Shown piece after piece: positions 12,856-21,460 of a stretch of DNA of 38,697 nucleotides; position 1 is the first letter of the stretch; each line of letters begins with the position of its first letter. The stretch spans positions 1-38,697 of the forward strand of contig JAEZQD010000046.1 in the NCBI GenBank assembly GCA_023413185.1, written 5' to 3'. This stretch comes from Bacillota bacterium (GTDB lineage: Bacteria > Bacillota > Clostridia > Oscillospirales > Ruminococcaceae). The notes under the pieces are model-generated. The model did not search any database, was not told the DNA's origin, and was given only the letters and a program-made list of their open reading frames with translations. A program made the position numbers and the translations under genes.

Positions 12856-14268
12856 ATGAATGACAAGCGAATTAAGATTTTAGGGCAAGCGCCTGTTACC
12901 CAGGCAATTCTAAAGATGTCGCTGCCGGTTGTAATGGGCATGATGGTTCAGGTGCTTTACAATCTCGTTGACACCTTTTTCATCGGAAAGCTGGGAGACG
13001 CCAATCAGCTTGCCGCCGCCAACCTGACCACCCCGCTCTTTATGATAATGATGGCGATTGCGGGCATTATCGGCACCGGCGCGTCGTCCTATATCTCAAG
13101 AAGCCTTGGCGAAAACGACTATGACCGCGCCAACAAAACGCTCTCTACCGGTCTTGCCATTGTTGTTGTGTTGAGCGCCTTGGTTACGATACTCGGGCTT
13201 GTATTCCTCACGCCGCTTATGAAAGCACTCGGTGCAAGCGAGCAGGTATTGCCCTTTGCGTCGGACTATTGCTTTGTACTGTTTTTAGGCAGCGCCCTCA
13301 TCATGTGTAACTTTACTATGGGGCAGCTGTTGCGCAGTGAGGGTGCTGCCATGCCGTCTATGGTAGGCATGGCAGTGGGCACTGTGGTGAATACCATTTT
13401 AGACCCCGTGTTCATCTTTGGCTTTGACATGGGCATGCGCGGTGCCGCTATTGCAACCGTCATTGGCAACGCGGTCGGTTTCATGTATTATATAACCTAC
13501 TATCTCTCCGGCAAACCGATACTCAAGCTGAGCATTCATAATGTCAGCTTTGACAAGAAGATCTGGGGGCAGATCTGGGGCATTGGTACCCCTGCATCGA
13601 TTAGCCAGTTGCTCATGAGTATCTCCATGATTATCCTCAACAATCTGGCGGCGACGTACGGTGACATTGTGGTTGCAGGCATGGGTGTTGCCAACAAGAT
13701 TATGACCATCGGTACCTTTGTGTTTATGGGCTTTGCAGGCGGCTGTCAGCCCCTTGTTGGGTTTAACTACGGTGCAAAGAATTATAAACGGGTTAATGAG
13801 ATTATCAAAAAAGGGATACTCATCACAGCGGGGGTTGGTGTCACCCTGTTTGCGCTGTTCTCCATCTTTGCAAACGGGCTTATCCGCATCTTTGCAAACG
13901 ATATGAGCGAGGTAATCTCACAGGGCACTGTGATTCTTCGGGCATTGGCATGGTCGCTGATTGTGCTTGGTCCGCAGATGCTCGCCAACACAACCGTTCA
14001 GGCGTTTGGTAAGGCGAAGGCATCGCTTTTTCTGTCGGTGTCACGGCAAGGGGTGTTTTTCATCCCGCTGCTGTTTCTGTTCAACAGACTGTTTGCGTTT
14101 GGCGGTTTAGTCTACGCACAGCCTGTTACGGATGTAGTCACCCTTGCACTTGCGCTTTTTGTGCTTAAAACCATTTTGGTTGATGCAGAAAAAGGCAAAG
14201 CCTCTATTGCCGCTGGGTCAACTGCCGAGGGTGTCTTAGCCGATACGGAAAACGCACAGCAGCTTTAG
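12856..14268 (+). CDS. MATE-family multidrug efflux transporter (MarR-controlled)
   Basis: 470 residues with about 12 hydrophobic segments. ATG 12856 lies 9 nt after the marR stop, with AAAGGA in the marR end. MATE landmarks include PVVMGMMVQVLYNLVDTFFIG, a cation-coupled antiporter first helix, LLRSEGAAMPSM, and in the second half GMGVANKIMTIGTF and GCQPLVGFNYGAKNY. The proline- and asparagine-containing turns of the MepA/NorM type are preserved. The C-terminal 35 residues form an acidic/Ala-rich cytosolic tail. It is predicted to export cationic drugs or metabolites. It differs clearly from the two tandem MATE proteins at 32-35 kb. Confidence 0.93.
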   Translation: MNDKRIKILGQAPVTQAILKMSLPVVMGMMVQVLYNLVDTFFIGKLGDANQLAAANLTTPLFMIMMAIAGIIGTGASSYISRSLGENDYDRANKTLSTGLAIVVVLSALVTILGLVFLTPLMKALGASEQVLPFASDYCFVLFLGSALIMCNFTMGQLLRSEGAAMPSMVGMAVGTVVNTILDPVFIFGFDMGMRGAAIATVIGNAVGFMYYITYYLSGKPILKLSIHNVSFDKKIWGQIWGIGTPASISQLLMSISMIILNNLAATYGDIVVAGMGVANKIMTIGTFVFMGFAGGCQPLVGFNYGAKNYKRVNEIIKKGILITAGVGVTLFALFSIFANGLIRIFANDMSEVISQGTVILRALAWSLIVLGPQMLANTTVQAFGKAKASLFLSVSRQGVFFIPLLFLFNRLFAFGGLVYAQPVTDVVTLALALFVLKTILVDAEKGKASIAAGSTAEGVLADTENAQQL

Positions 14269-14318
14269 ACCCGCTTAATCAAGCATTGCTGTGATTCGGG
14301 TCGGAACAAAACAAAAAA

Positions 14319-14365
14319 AGCCCGCGCGTACAACATCGCTTGTTTGTACGCGTGGGCTCTTTTTG
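14319..14365. terminator. Bidirectional intrinsic terminator
   Basis: AGCCCGCGCGTACAA (14319-14333) pairs with 14344-14358, 15 pairs with one G-U. It is followed by CTCTTTTT on the plus strand, and by a run of T on the minus strand (AAAAAAA at 14313-14319). It serves both the MATE gene and the converging dCMP deaminase gene. Confidence 0.9.
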
Positions 14366-14421
14366 TAGGGTCTTTTGGGCGATCGCTAAAACCGCATGGT
14401 GGGCGTAGGCTGTCCGTCGAA

Positions 14422-14904
14422 TTACAGCGTAAGGGTTACGCTCTTGCCCCCGGGCACATACTGGCGGTATGCAACCCCCGCCGAAACCAGCATACGCTTG
14501 GCCGCCATCACGCCGGGGCTGTCGGGGTACTTATCCTCCATATACACAATCTCCTTTATGCCCTTTTGGATGATTGCCTTGGTGCACTCGTTGCACGGAA
14601 ACAGCGTGGTGTACACCTTAAAGCCCTGCAGGCTGCCGCCGTTATAGCTGAGGATGGCGTTAAGCTCCGCGTGGCAGACGTACACATACTTGGTGTCAAG
14701 CGGGTCGCCGTCTCGTTCCCACGGGTATTCGTCATCCGAACAGCCGCTGGGCATGCCGTTGTAACCCACCGTCGCAATGCGGTTTTGGTCGCTGACAATA
14801 CAGCAGCCCACCTGGGTGGAGGGGTCCTTGCTGCGCCGCGCCGAGATGCACGCAAGACCCATAAAATACTCATCCCACGACAGATAATCCTCTCGTTTTG
14901 CCAT
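14422..14904 (-). CDS. comEB: Deoxycytidylate deaminase (ComEB type)
   Basis: 160 residues, full family length. It converts dCMP to dUMP for dTTP synthesis. Zinc ligands and catalytic Glu are present in CHAELNAI and FPCNECTKAI. The substrate-loop motifs SKDPSTQVG and GYNGMPSGCSDDEYPW are typical. ATG 14904 follows AGAGGAT. It ends at the bidirectional terminator at 14319-14365 and has a promoter at 14959-14987. In Bacillus the gene belongs to the comE locus although it is not needed for competence; here it stands alone. Confidence 0.95.
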   Translation of the reverse strand: MAKREDYLSWDEYFMGLACISARRSKDPSTQVGCCIVSDQNRIATVGYNGMPSGCSDDEYPWERDGDPLDTKYVYVCHAELNAILSYNGGSLQGFKVYTTLFPCNECTKAIIQKGIKEIVYMEDKYPDSPGVMAAKRMLVSAGVAYRQYVPGGKSVTLTL

Positions 14905-14958
14905 AGCACATCCTCTTTCCTTGATGTAGTCGGTACAAAGGTCTGTTTCTTAAAAAAC

Positions 14959-14987
14959 AGTTTAGCATATCCCCCTGTTTTTCGCAA
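14959..14987 (-). promoter_or_regulatory. Candidate promoter of the dCMP deaminase gene
   Basis: Minus strand: -35 TTGCGA (14987-14982), 17-nt spacer, -10 TAAACT (14964-14959). The rest of the 14905-15236 gap holds only the aroK terminator at 15187-15215. Confidence 0.5.
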
Positions 14988-15186
14988 TCGGCAAGGATGT
15001 GTGAACACAAGGTCAAACCCCTTGATTTTCTTTTTGCCGCACGGTACAATCAGATTACATTTTTACTGTTTTTTGCGGGTGTGTTGTGTCCCTGCCGCTT
15101 TGCCATCCCCGCAAGGAGGCGTAAACGGTTAGGCGGCTTCATACTTATCATCATAAGACCTGCAGCTTAGTATGAAAACACAAACA

Positions 15187-15215
15187 AAGCCGCAGAGAAA
15201 CCCTCTCTGCGGCTT
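15187..15215 (-). terminator. Terminator of the aroE-aroK operon
   Basis: AAGCCGCAGAGA (15187-15198) pairs perfectly with 15204-15215 over a 5-nt loop. On the minus strand it is followed by TGTTTGTGTTTT, a T-rich run, so it ends the leftward transcript. Confidence 0.75.
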
Positions 15216-15236
15216 ATACCTATTGTTGTGGCAAAA

Positions 15237-15743
15237 TTAGCGCGTACCCGCTACAATATCGCCGACGATATCCGACAGCATGGTCTTTGAGCCGTCCACC
15301 GAAAAATCGCACCGCACCTGATAGATTTTTTTGCGGGCATTGTACAGCGCACGCAGCTCCTTGTCGCTTTTATCCTTGGCAAGCGGACGGGTATCGTCCT
15401 GCCTAATGCGTGTAAGGCAAAGCTCAAACGGCGCGTCAATAAACACGATGGTGAAGTTTGCCGCGGCAAGCTGGTATACCGCGTTGGTTAAAATAAAGCC
15501 CCCGCCGCTTGACACAACCAAGTTGTGGCGTTTGGTAAGCTCGTAGGTCACGCGGTGCTCCTGCGTGCGAAAGTAAAGCTCTCCGTGCTGTGCAAACAGC
15601 TCCGAAACGCTCATTCCTTCGTTTTGTTCAATTCGCGCATCGGTGTCCACAAACGGGTAGCCGAGCCGGACGGATAATGCGCGTCCGATGGTGCTTTTGC
15701 CGCTGCCCATAAACCCGGTGAGCAGGATACGGTTGTACTTCAC
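15237..15743 (-). CDS. aroK: Shikimate kinase
   Basis: 168 residues from GTG 15743. That start puts AAAGGA about 10 nt upstream; the GTG three codons earlier would sit directly on that ribosome site. It phosphorylates shikimate at O3 with ATP. The Walker A loop is GFMGSGKST. The shikimate-binding DTDARIE (D-x-D) is present, along with FR in YFRTQEH and GGG in SSGGGFI, and the lid segment RQDDTRPLAKD follows. It is the last gene of GNAT-LURP-aroE-aroK, 119 nt after aroE. The gap contains a 9-codon aromatic-rich frame (see findings). Confidence 0.95.
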   Translation of the reverse strand: MKYNRILLTGFMGSGKSTIGRALSVRLGYPFVDTDARIEQNEGMSVSELFAQHGELYFRTQEHRVTYELTKRHNLVVSSGGGFILTNAVYQLAAANFTIVFIDAPFELCLTRIRQDDTRPLAKDKSDKELRALYNARKKIYQVRCDFSVDGSKTMLSDIVGDIVAGTR

Positions 15744-15862
15744 ACGCCGCACGTCCTTTAATAAAAATACCTGTCATGATGAAACATCCCGGTAAACGCC
15801 ATACGCGGTACGCCGTTTGCCTGTGTGGATAATTTACATAAATATTAACAGCATTTTTTATT

Positions 15863-16705
15863 CTACAGGATATGCCGCAGTTCGTCAACCACTCCCTCGA
15901 CCTGTTCGACCGAAAAGTTTGCTCCGTACCAAAATTCGTGGGCTTCCGCCGCCTGCCACGCAAGCATGTGCAGCCCGCCAAGCGCCGGCTTACCCAGAGC
16001 CCTTGCCTTGGTAAGCAGCACGGTGTCTTCGGGGTTGTAGATTAGATCAAACACCGCGTCCGCCTGTGCGATGGCTGCGTCGGAGAACGGGCAGCCGCTG
16101 ATATCGGGATACATCCCGCAGGGGGTGGCGTTAACCAAAAGGGCATACCGCTCGGTCAGGCTGTCGAGTGTTTGCACCGCCGTACACGGCTGTGCCGAGA
16201 GCCGCTGCACCGCATGTGCCAGCGCCTCTGCCTTACTAAGCGAGCCATTGCGCACGGCAATGGTCACATGCCCGCCGCGCCGCACCACCTCGGTTGCTAT
16301 CATCCGCGCAGTCGCCCCCGCCCCCGCAATACACACACGGCTGCGAAACGACACGCCCAGCATCTCAAAGCTCTTTATCACCCCGGCAATGTCGGTGTTG
16401 TGACCGATTGCCCTGCCCGGGCTGTGCACCAGTACGGTGTTAATCGACTGAAAACGCAGCGCCTCTTGGGTAGCACCCTCCAAAAACGGGATAATGCGCT
16501 GCTTATAGGGCATGGTGATGTTAAATCCGTTTAGGGTAAACAGCTCATCTACCCGCCGACAGAACTCCTCGGGGGTAAACGCCAGCGTTTTATACTCCAC
16601 ATTCAACCCACTTAGCGCAAACAGCCGCTGATGCAGCTGAGGGGAAAGCGTGTGCTCAAGGGGATACCCGAGCACCGCAAAACGTAGCTTGCTCAATGCA
16701 TTCAC
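15863..16705 (-). CDS. aroE: Shikimate dehydrogenase
   Basis: 280 residues. It reduces 3-dehydroshikimate with NADPH. Substrate-binding motif near residue 15: YPLEHTLSPQLHQ. Catalytic Lys lies in FNITMPYKQ and the partner Asp in GHNTDIAG. The NADP-binding loop GAGATARMIATEVVRRG carries the expected pattern, and the conserved GLHMLAWQAA closes the C-terminal part. ATG 16705 follows GAAAGGTG and lies 11 nt after the upstream LURP-like gene, indicating one operon. Pathway partners aroF and tyrA are 6-9 kb away on the other strand. Confidence 0.95.
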   Translation of the reverse strand: MNALSKLRFAVLGYPLEHTLSPQLHQRLFALSGLNVEYKTLAFTPEEFCRRVDELFTLNGFNITMPYKQRIIPFLEGATQEALRFQSINTVLVHSPGRAIGHNTDIAGVIKSFEMLGVSFRSRVCIAGAGATARMIATEVVRRGGHVTIAVRNGSLSKAEALAHAVQRLSAQPCTAVQTLDSLTERYALLVNATPCGMYPDISGCPFSDAAIAQADAVFDLIYNPEDTVLLTKARALGKPALGGLHMLAWQAAEAHEFWYGANFSVEQVEGVVDELRHIL

Positions 16706-16716
16706 ACCTTTCGCAG

Positions 16717-17205
16717 TTATCTGCCGGAACGGTCCCCGTCATGCAGACAGTTGTCGATGGCAATAACCAGAGCGCAAAAAAACGCGGCATTGGCTCCGTC
16801 GGGGATATCCAGCCGATAAAAATCGGTAAACGACAGCCATTCCTTCGAAATAGAGCCTACGAGCCCGCCGTTAAGGTAGATTGCAAAGCTCATGCTGAAA
16901 AAATCGCCGTCAATCGCAATATCGCCGTAGGTGCTTGTGACGGACAGGCGGGGTCGGAAGAAGGTGAACTCCTTGTTGATTACCGCACACTGCCGACCCT
17001 GTTCATAGATATAGTATTGGGGCAAAAACCGAAACACCTTTTGCTCTACATAGTATAGTTCGCGCCCAAGCATATCGTAAAGCCGCAGCTTTGCGCCGAA
17101 CGAGAACAGCTGCCCCTGTACCTCAAATACATTCTCCCCGTTTGGGTCGGTTATGTTAAATTTATCCCCGATGGAAAAAAACTTTTGTCTTATGTATAGG
17201 GTCAT
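16717..17205 (-). CDS. LURP-one-related / YxjI-like protein
   Basis: 162 residues from ATG 17205, which has AGGA about 6 nt upstream; the longer frame starts inside the preceding gene's end. The tubby-like beta pattern of the LOR family is visible: LYIRQKFFSIGDKFNITD, then NGENVFEVQGQLFSFG, YYVEQKVFRFLPQY, and DGDFFSMSFAIYLNGG. Members in Bacillus (YxjI) and plants have unknown biochemical roles; phospholipid scramblase-like folds suggest membrane binding. It sits 37 nt after a GNAT gene and 11 nt before aroE, so it is probably co-transcribed with aromatic genes by proximity rather than shared function. Confidence 0.8.
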   Translation of the reverse strand: MTLYIRQKFFSIGDKFNITDPNGENVFEVQGQLFSFGAKLRLYDMLGRELYYVEQKVFRFLPQYYIYEQGRQCAVINKEFTFFRPRLSVTSTYGDIAIDGDFFSMSFAIYLNGGLVGSISKEWLSFTDFYRLDIPDGANAAFFCALVIAIDNCLHDGDRSGR

Positions 17206-17242
17206 TGTTTTCCTGCTTTCCTGCCCTGCCAAACTGAGAAGC

Positions 17243-17836
17243 TCAAGTTTGCAGGGGCAACTCGTTTTGTGTATTTGTCTCATGTAGGTTGTCGCTTTTT
17301 AGCACGGCATACATGCGGCAGTCTTCAAACCCACGGTTGGAACGGTACTTTTGCCGTGCAAAGCCCTCGTAGCGCATCCCTGCCTTTTCAAGCACCCTGC
17401 CCGACGCGGGGTTTGCCGCGGCGTGATACGCCTCTACGCGGTTGTAGCCCACACGCTCAAACGCAACGTACAGCACCGCGCTCAAGGCGTCGGTCGCTAT
17501 GCCCTGCCCGCAGTACCGGCTCGAAACACAGTAGCCCACCTCCGCGCACAGGTCCCCCTCGTTTACCGTATAAAGCCCGATTGCGCCCACCAGCGAACCA
17601 TCCGACTTTTGCTCGATGCCCCACTGGTAAAAGGAGGGGTTCGAGTACTGCGACACCCATTTTTGCAGCATGTCGCGGCTTTCCCGCACCGTTTTATGGG
17701 GCTGCCACCGCATAAAACAGCTTACCTCGGGGTCGTTTGTCCAGTTGTAGAACATGGCGGACGCATCCTCCAGGCAAAATCTGCGCAGCAGCAGCCGTTC
17801 GCTTTCAATGCGTATGGTACCCGAGTGACGAAGCAT
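17243..17836 (-). CDS. GNAT acetyltransferase, RimJ/RimL-like
   Basis: 197 residues. The N-terminus is IRIESERLLLRRF, the RimJ/RimL-type start. It then has WGIEQKSDGSLVGAIGLY, and acetyl-CoA motif A in SSRYCGQGIATDALSAVL. Motif B is NPASGRVLEKAGMRYEG. These enzymes acetylate N-terminal amines of proteins or small molecules; the substrate is unknown. ATG 17836 has only a weak GGGCGG upstream. It is the first gene of the minus-strand group continuing into the LURP-like gene, aroE and aroK. Confidence 0.9.
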   Translation of the reverse strand: MLRHSGTIRIESERLLLRRFCLEDASAMFYNWTNDPEVSCFMRWQPHKTVRESRDMLQKWVSQYSNPSFYQWGIEQKSDGSLVGAIGLYTVNEGDLCAEVGYCVSSRYCGQGIATDALSAVLYVAFERVGYNRVEAYHAAANPASGRVLEKAGMRYEGFARQKYRSNRGFEDCRMYAVLKSDNLHETNTQNELPLQT

Positions 17837-17872
17837 ATTGTCACCGCCCGTAAATGAACACTCTTTTTATTA

Positions 17873-17901
17873 AGATTACTTGAAATTTAACATGAAATCA
17901 A
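17873..17901 (-). promoter_or_regulatory. Candidate promoter of the GNAT-LURP-aroE-aroK group
   Basis: Minus strand: -35 TTGATT (17901-17896), 17-nt spacer, -10 TAATCT (17878-17873), about 37 nt before the GNAT start codon. Confidence 0.45.
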
Positions 17902-18102
17902 GAACTATTTCTATTAACATCCATAAACACACATAATATCCCAATAAAAAGCATTGTTTTTAGATGCTTCTACTCCTTTATACAAACCAAACCGTCACAC
18001 AAGCAGGGTTCATATCCGGTACGTCACACCGAATATACTGGCGATAGGGCAACCCACAACAAGAACGAGCCTGCAATCTCTGATGCGGAAAGGAACTGTG
18101 CC

Positions 18103-19356
18103 ATGCAAAGGGTTTTTCGTGCCGCCATCCTGTGTAGTCTTGCCGTGCTTATTTTATTCTCCTGCGCGCGTACTGCCGACGTCCCCCCTGCCGATGTGGG
18201 CAGCAGTCGTCCTTCATCGCAGCAAGCTGTGCCTGCCTTGGCGGAGGAAGAGCCCTTGGCACGGTACGAGCCGCCGCACCCGCTCACGCCCGAGGAGACG
18301 GTAAAAGCCTATTTTGAGCAGCAGTATCTGTCCTATGCCACCCTGTCGTACACCGATTTAAGTGCGATTGCCGATGCTTCGCGGCGGGGAATTAAAAACG
18401 CGGATGTGTGGCTGCAAACGCTCATCCTGCGCCGCAGACTGATAGCCGAGCAAGGCTACTGCTTTGTTGCGACCGAGCAGCTGCCTTACACCGTCACCTT
18501 TGAGGAGGACCCCGAGGACGAACGCCTGCGCCGATGGCAGACAGGCTCGTCTGACCGATTTGGTGTAAACGACTCCGCCGTCTTTTTGCACGTGCGCGTC
18601 ACCGGGCAGGACGGCGCCGCCTACCCACCCATGCTGGCAGTCAACGCGCAGCACACCTTTGTACTGTTTGAGATAAACGGCGTGTGGAAGATTGTGTTCC
18701 ACTACTACCCCGGCTCCATCCGTCGCTTCGAGCTGGGGCAGGAGCTTACGCTGCCCGACGAGCAACAGCTGCGCGACGCACTGGCAAGGGAGTTTGCGCA
18801 GCAGGCAGGCACCGACCCATCCGCACCGCCTTCGGGCGCCTCGGTGTACAACGGTGTACGCGCCGCCGCGTATGCCAAAACCCACATGGTCACAAAAAAC
18901 CGCGGCTTTTATGACATAGGCGACTGGATGGGCAACTGCCAGAACTTTATCTCCCAGTGCGTGTGGACGGGTTTTTCGGGTAAGCAGCCGGCGAGCATTA
19001 CCGCATACGACAATATGACGAGCAGCTGGTTTGCGGGCGGCGGCGGGGGCTCGCCCGCGTGGGAGAACGTCGGGCACTTCTGGGACTATGTGACGCGGGA
19101 GCGAAAGCGCTCGTCTGCGGGTCTGCACGGCAATGTACTCGCCGGCGCGGTGCTGTTAGCCGAGGGGGATATTGTACAGCTCTGCACCAAGCTGCCTGAA
19201 GAGGGCGAGGACGAGGAGTACCACCACAGCCTGCTTGTGGTAGACGGCGACACCCTGATGCTTGCGCAGAACTCCCCCGACTGCTTTGTGTATTACAGTG
19301 ACCTTGTTAACACAAACACCCGTTTCTTCCGCCCCGCGTATCTGATTGAGAGTTAG
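18103..19356 (+). CDS. Lipoprotein with C-terminal amidase (Amidase_6) domain
   Basis: 417 residues. The signal peptide ends in lipobox LFSC, giving a lipidated Cys21. Residues 60-240 form an alpha/beta region of unknown role with the motif ENGVWKI-like NGVWKIVFHYY. Residues about 245-415 match the putative amidase family: YNGVRAAAYAKTH, then GNCQNFISQCVW with probable nucleophile Cys279. The family His follows in YHHSLLVVDGD (His374/His375). Such NlpC/P60-like or CHAP-like domains cut cell-wall peptides or amide bonds outside the cell. ATG 18103 follows AAAGGAAC. It opens a run of four rightward envelope-protein genes. Confidence 0.88.
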   Translation: MQRVFRAAILCSLAVLILFSCARTADVPPADVGSSRPSSQQAVPALAEEEPLARYEPPHPLTPEETVKAYFEQQYLSYATLSYTDLSAIADASRRGIKNADVWLQTLILRRRLIAEQGYCFVATEQLPYTVTFEEDPEDERLRRWQTGSSDRFGVNDSAVFLHVRVTGQDGAAYPPMLAVNAQHTFVLFEINGVWKIVFHYYPGSIRRFELGQELTLPDEQQLRDALAREFAQQAGTDPSAPPSGASVYNGVRAAAYAKTHMVTKNRGFYDIGDWMGNCQNFISQCVWTGFSGKQPASITAYDNMTSSWFAGGGGGSPAWENVGHFWDYVTRERKRSSAGLHGNVLAGAVLLAEGDIVQLCTKLPEEGEDEEYHHSLLVVDGDTLMLAQNSPDCFVYYSDLVNTNTRFFRPAYLIES

Positions 19357-19393
19357 CCGCGAGGCTGTTCTGTCCATTTTTTAGTTGTTGTGG

Positions 19394-19399
19394 TATAAT
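19394..19399 (+). promoter_or_regulatory. Extended -10 promoter before the WG-repeat gene
   Basis: TGGTATAAT (19391-19399) fits an extended -10 element. No good -35 is seen. It lies 112 nt upstream of the chosen start. Confidence 0.4.
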
Positions 19400-19510
19400 A
19401 GCCGCAAAGCAATGTACTTGCAAATCGGTTTGATTCTTTTGTGCACACACGCGCGGGGCGGGTTGCCCTGCGGCGGAGTAAACAGGATGATAAAAAAGGG
19501 GGTAGGACGG

Positions 19511-21301
19511 ATGACAGCCTGCAGGCAATGTGGCACCTTGCTGCGTAAAGCCGCCACCTTCTGCCCAAAATGCGGCGCAAAGAAAACCTCTGCGGGCACA
19601 CACGGCGGGCGGCATAGACGTGCCCCGAAGCAGGATGAGATCATACGCGTCAGCGCAGCTGATGTAGTGGTGCAGGATTATACCCCCCTGCTCACCGAGG
19701 AGATAAGCCCCGAGCAGCTGTGGGAGGAGGAACGCGCGTATCTCGAAGACCGCGACCCGGTTTTGCTGCAGCCGCAAACGCGCAAGCCCGAGCCGATAAC
19801 CGTAAGCGACCTGCTTACCCTGCAGGGTCCTTGTATCGCAAACGAGCAGGGCGCGCCGCGTATCAGACGGCTTGCGGCAGCCTTGGCTGCAATGGCAATC
19901 CTCGGCTGCGCGTTTTTTGCAAGCCGCCTGACCGATGACACCGCCTACCTGCTGCGCTATGCCGCAGGTGCTGCCGAAGCAAAAAACTACGACGGCGCAG
20001 TACAAACACTCGAACGGCTTGTACTGCTAGACGCCGAGAACCCTGAGGTTTACCTGCAGCTTGTTGCCGGTCATCAGGCACTGGGGGAGGACGCGAAGGC
20101 GTTTGCCGCGGCGCAGTCGGGCTATGAGAATACGCTCGACGACCGGCTGCGAACCATTGTAACCGGGTACACCTTTGGCGCGTATACCCCCCCTGCAGGC
20201 GGCACACAGACGCAGCCGCCGCAGGATGCCGCGGACGACGTGCTGCCCGCAGAGATTGCACAGGACACGATAACTGCGCTTTTAACCGTGTATGAGGACG
20301 CACGCGCGTTCCGGGACGGGCTTGCTCAGGTGCGTCAAAACGGGCTGTGGGGCGTCATCGACCCTGCTGGCACATGGGTAATAGAGCCGGTGTACGACGA
20401 GCTTTCGGATTTTTACGGTGGTCTTTGCGCCGCAAAGCGCGGCGGTCTATGGGGCTTTGTGGATACACAGGGCTGCGAACGCATCCCGCCCCGGTACGAG
20501 GCGGTCACACCGATTATTGAGGGGCGCGCCGGCGCAAAGCAGGACGGCTTGTGGTTTGTTATTACCTCGGGCGGGGTGGTGCTCAGCGAAGGCGTTGACG
20601 AGATTATCCCGTTCTCCGGCTCGTTTGCCGCGGCGCGGCTGGGCGCAAAATGGGGCTTTATCAGCCGCACAGGCGACTGGGCGATAGCACCTGACTACGA
20701 CGAGGTATTGCCTTTTGGCGACGGGCTTGCCGCCGTAAAGCAGGGCGGCAGGTGGGGGTATATCGACGCCGAGGGGCGAACCGTTATCGCTGCGCAGTAT
20801 CACGAGGCGTACACGTTTGCTGGCGGGGTTGCCCGCGTAAAGACGAACGAGGGCACCCTGTTTATTAACCCGATGGGCTGGCAGGTCGGCGACGGGGTGT
20901 GGCAGGACGCGCGGGAGTTGTGTGACGGGCTTGCCGTTGTGAGCGTAGACGGACTGTACGGCGCAATAGACCGTGGGGGCACCTTAGTGGTGCCGTGCGT
21001 CTTTTCGCAGCTTGGCGATTACTCCGAGGGGCTGTGCGCGTTTTTTCAAAACGGGCTGTGGGGGTACCTAGACCGAGCAGGTAAGGTTCGCATCCCACCG
21101 CAGTTCTTGCAGGCGGATGCCTTTACCGAGGGGGTGGCGCGGGTTACCCACACAAGCGGTGCCACCTCCTACATCAACACCGCAGGGCAGTACCTGTGCG
21201 ACGCGCGGTTTGAGGACGGGGGCCGCTGCTCACAAAGCCGCATCGCGGTAAAGGAGTCGGGCATGTGGGGCTACCTTGCGGTGATTACACAGCAGCCGTA
21301 A
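19511..21301 (+). CDS. Zinc-ribbon, single-TM protein with extracellular WG repeats
   Basis: 596 residues from ATG 19511, which is preceded by GGGGGTAGGA and opens directly with a zinc ribbon (Cys4-x2-Cys7 and Cys18-x2-Cys21). Residues about 25-115 are a charged linker. One membrane span follows near 118-140 (LAAALAAMAILGCAFFASRL). A TPR-like helical pair comes next (AKNYDGAVQTLERLVLLDAENPE begins it). From about residue 285 there are some ten WG-type beta repeats, each of the form F-x-x-G-L-A-x-V-x-x-x-G-x-W-G-x-I-D. WG repeats occur in proteins on the surface of Clostridia and are presumed to bind partners. The gene has its own terminator at 21303-21333. Its placement between envelope lipoproteins suggests a wall or membrane complex. 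Confidence 0.88.
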   Translation: MTACRQCGTLLRKAATFCPKCGAKKTSAGTHGGRHRRAPKQDEIIRVSAADVVVQDYTPLLTEEISPEQLWEEERAYLEDRDPVLLQPQTRKPEPITVSDLLTLQGPCIANEQGAPRIRRLAAALAAMAILGCAFFASRLTDDTAYLLRYAAGAAEAKNYDGAVQTLERLVLLDAENPEVYLQLVAGHQALGEDAKAFAAAQSGYENTLDDRLRTIVTGYTFGAYTPPAGGTQTQPPQDAADDVLPAEIAQDTITALLTVYEDARAFRDGLAQVRQNGLWGVIDPAGTWVIEPVYDELSDFYGGLCAAKRGGLWGFVDTQGCERIPPRYEAVTPIIEGRAGAKQDGLWFVITSGGVVLSEGVDEIIPFSGSFAAARLGAKWGFISRTGDWAIAPDYDEVLPFGDGLAAVKQGGRWGYIDAEGRTVIAAQYHEAYTFAGGVARVKTNEGTLFINPMGWQVGDGVWQDARELCDGLAVVSVDGLYGAIDRGGTLVVPCVFSQLGDYSEGLCAFFQNGLWGYLDRAGKVRIPPQFLQADAFTEGVARVTHTSGATSYINTAGQYLCDARFEDGGRCSQSRIAVKESGMWGYLAVITQQP

Positions 21302-21302
21302 T

Positions 21303-21333
21303 GGGGAGGATTATTATTTTCTTCCCCTTTTTT
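21303..21333 (+). terminator. Intrinsic terminator of the WG-repeat gene
   Basis: GGGGAGG (21303-21309) pairs with CTTCCCC (21321-21327), one G-U, followed by six T. The next gene must have its own promoter; none was clear in 21334-21460. Confidence 0.75.
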
Positions 21334-21460
21334 ATTGTTATTATTTTGCAGTAAATCGCCCATTGTATGACACTACACATATGGTTCATTGTGCAACTGA
21401 CGAGAGACACGCCGTAACGCGTTTTTCGCCGACATAACAGAGGGGTATGGTGATAACAGG

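Noticed and set aside
14344..15132. 262-codon open frame on the plus strand
   Set aside because: It is antisense to dCMP deaminase, whose zinc motifs are complete; it starts inside a terminator.
19851..21301. WG repeat region considered as a DNA tandem repeat
   Set aside because: The periodicity is clear at protein level but the DNA units are divergent, so it is a repeat-domain protein rather than a DNA repeat.
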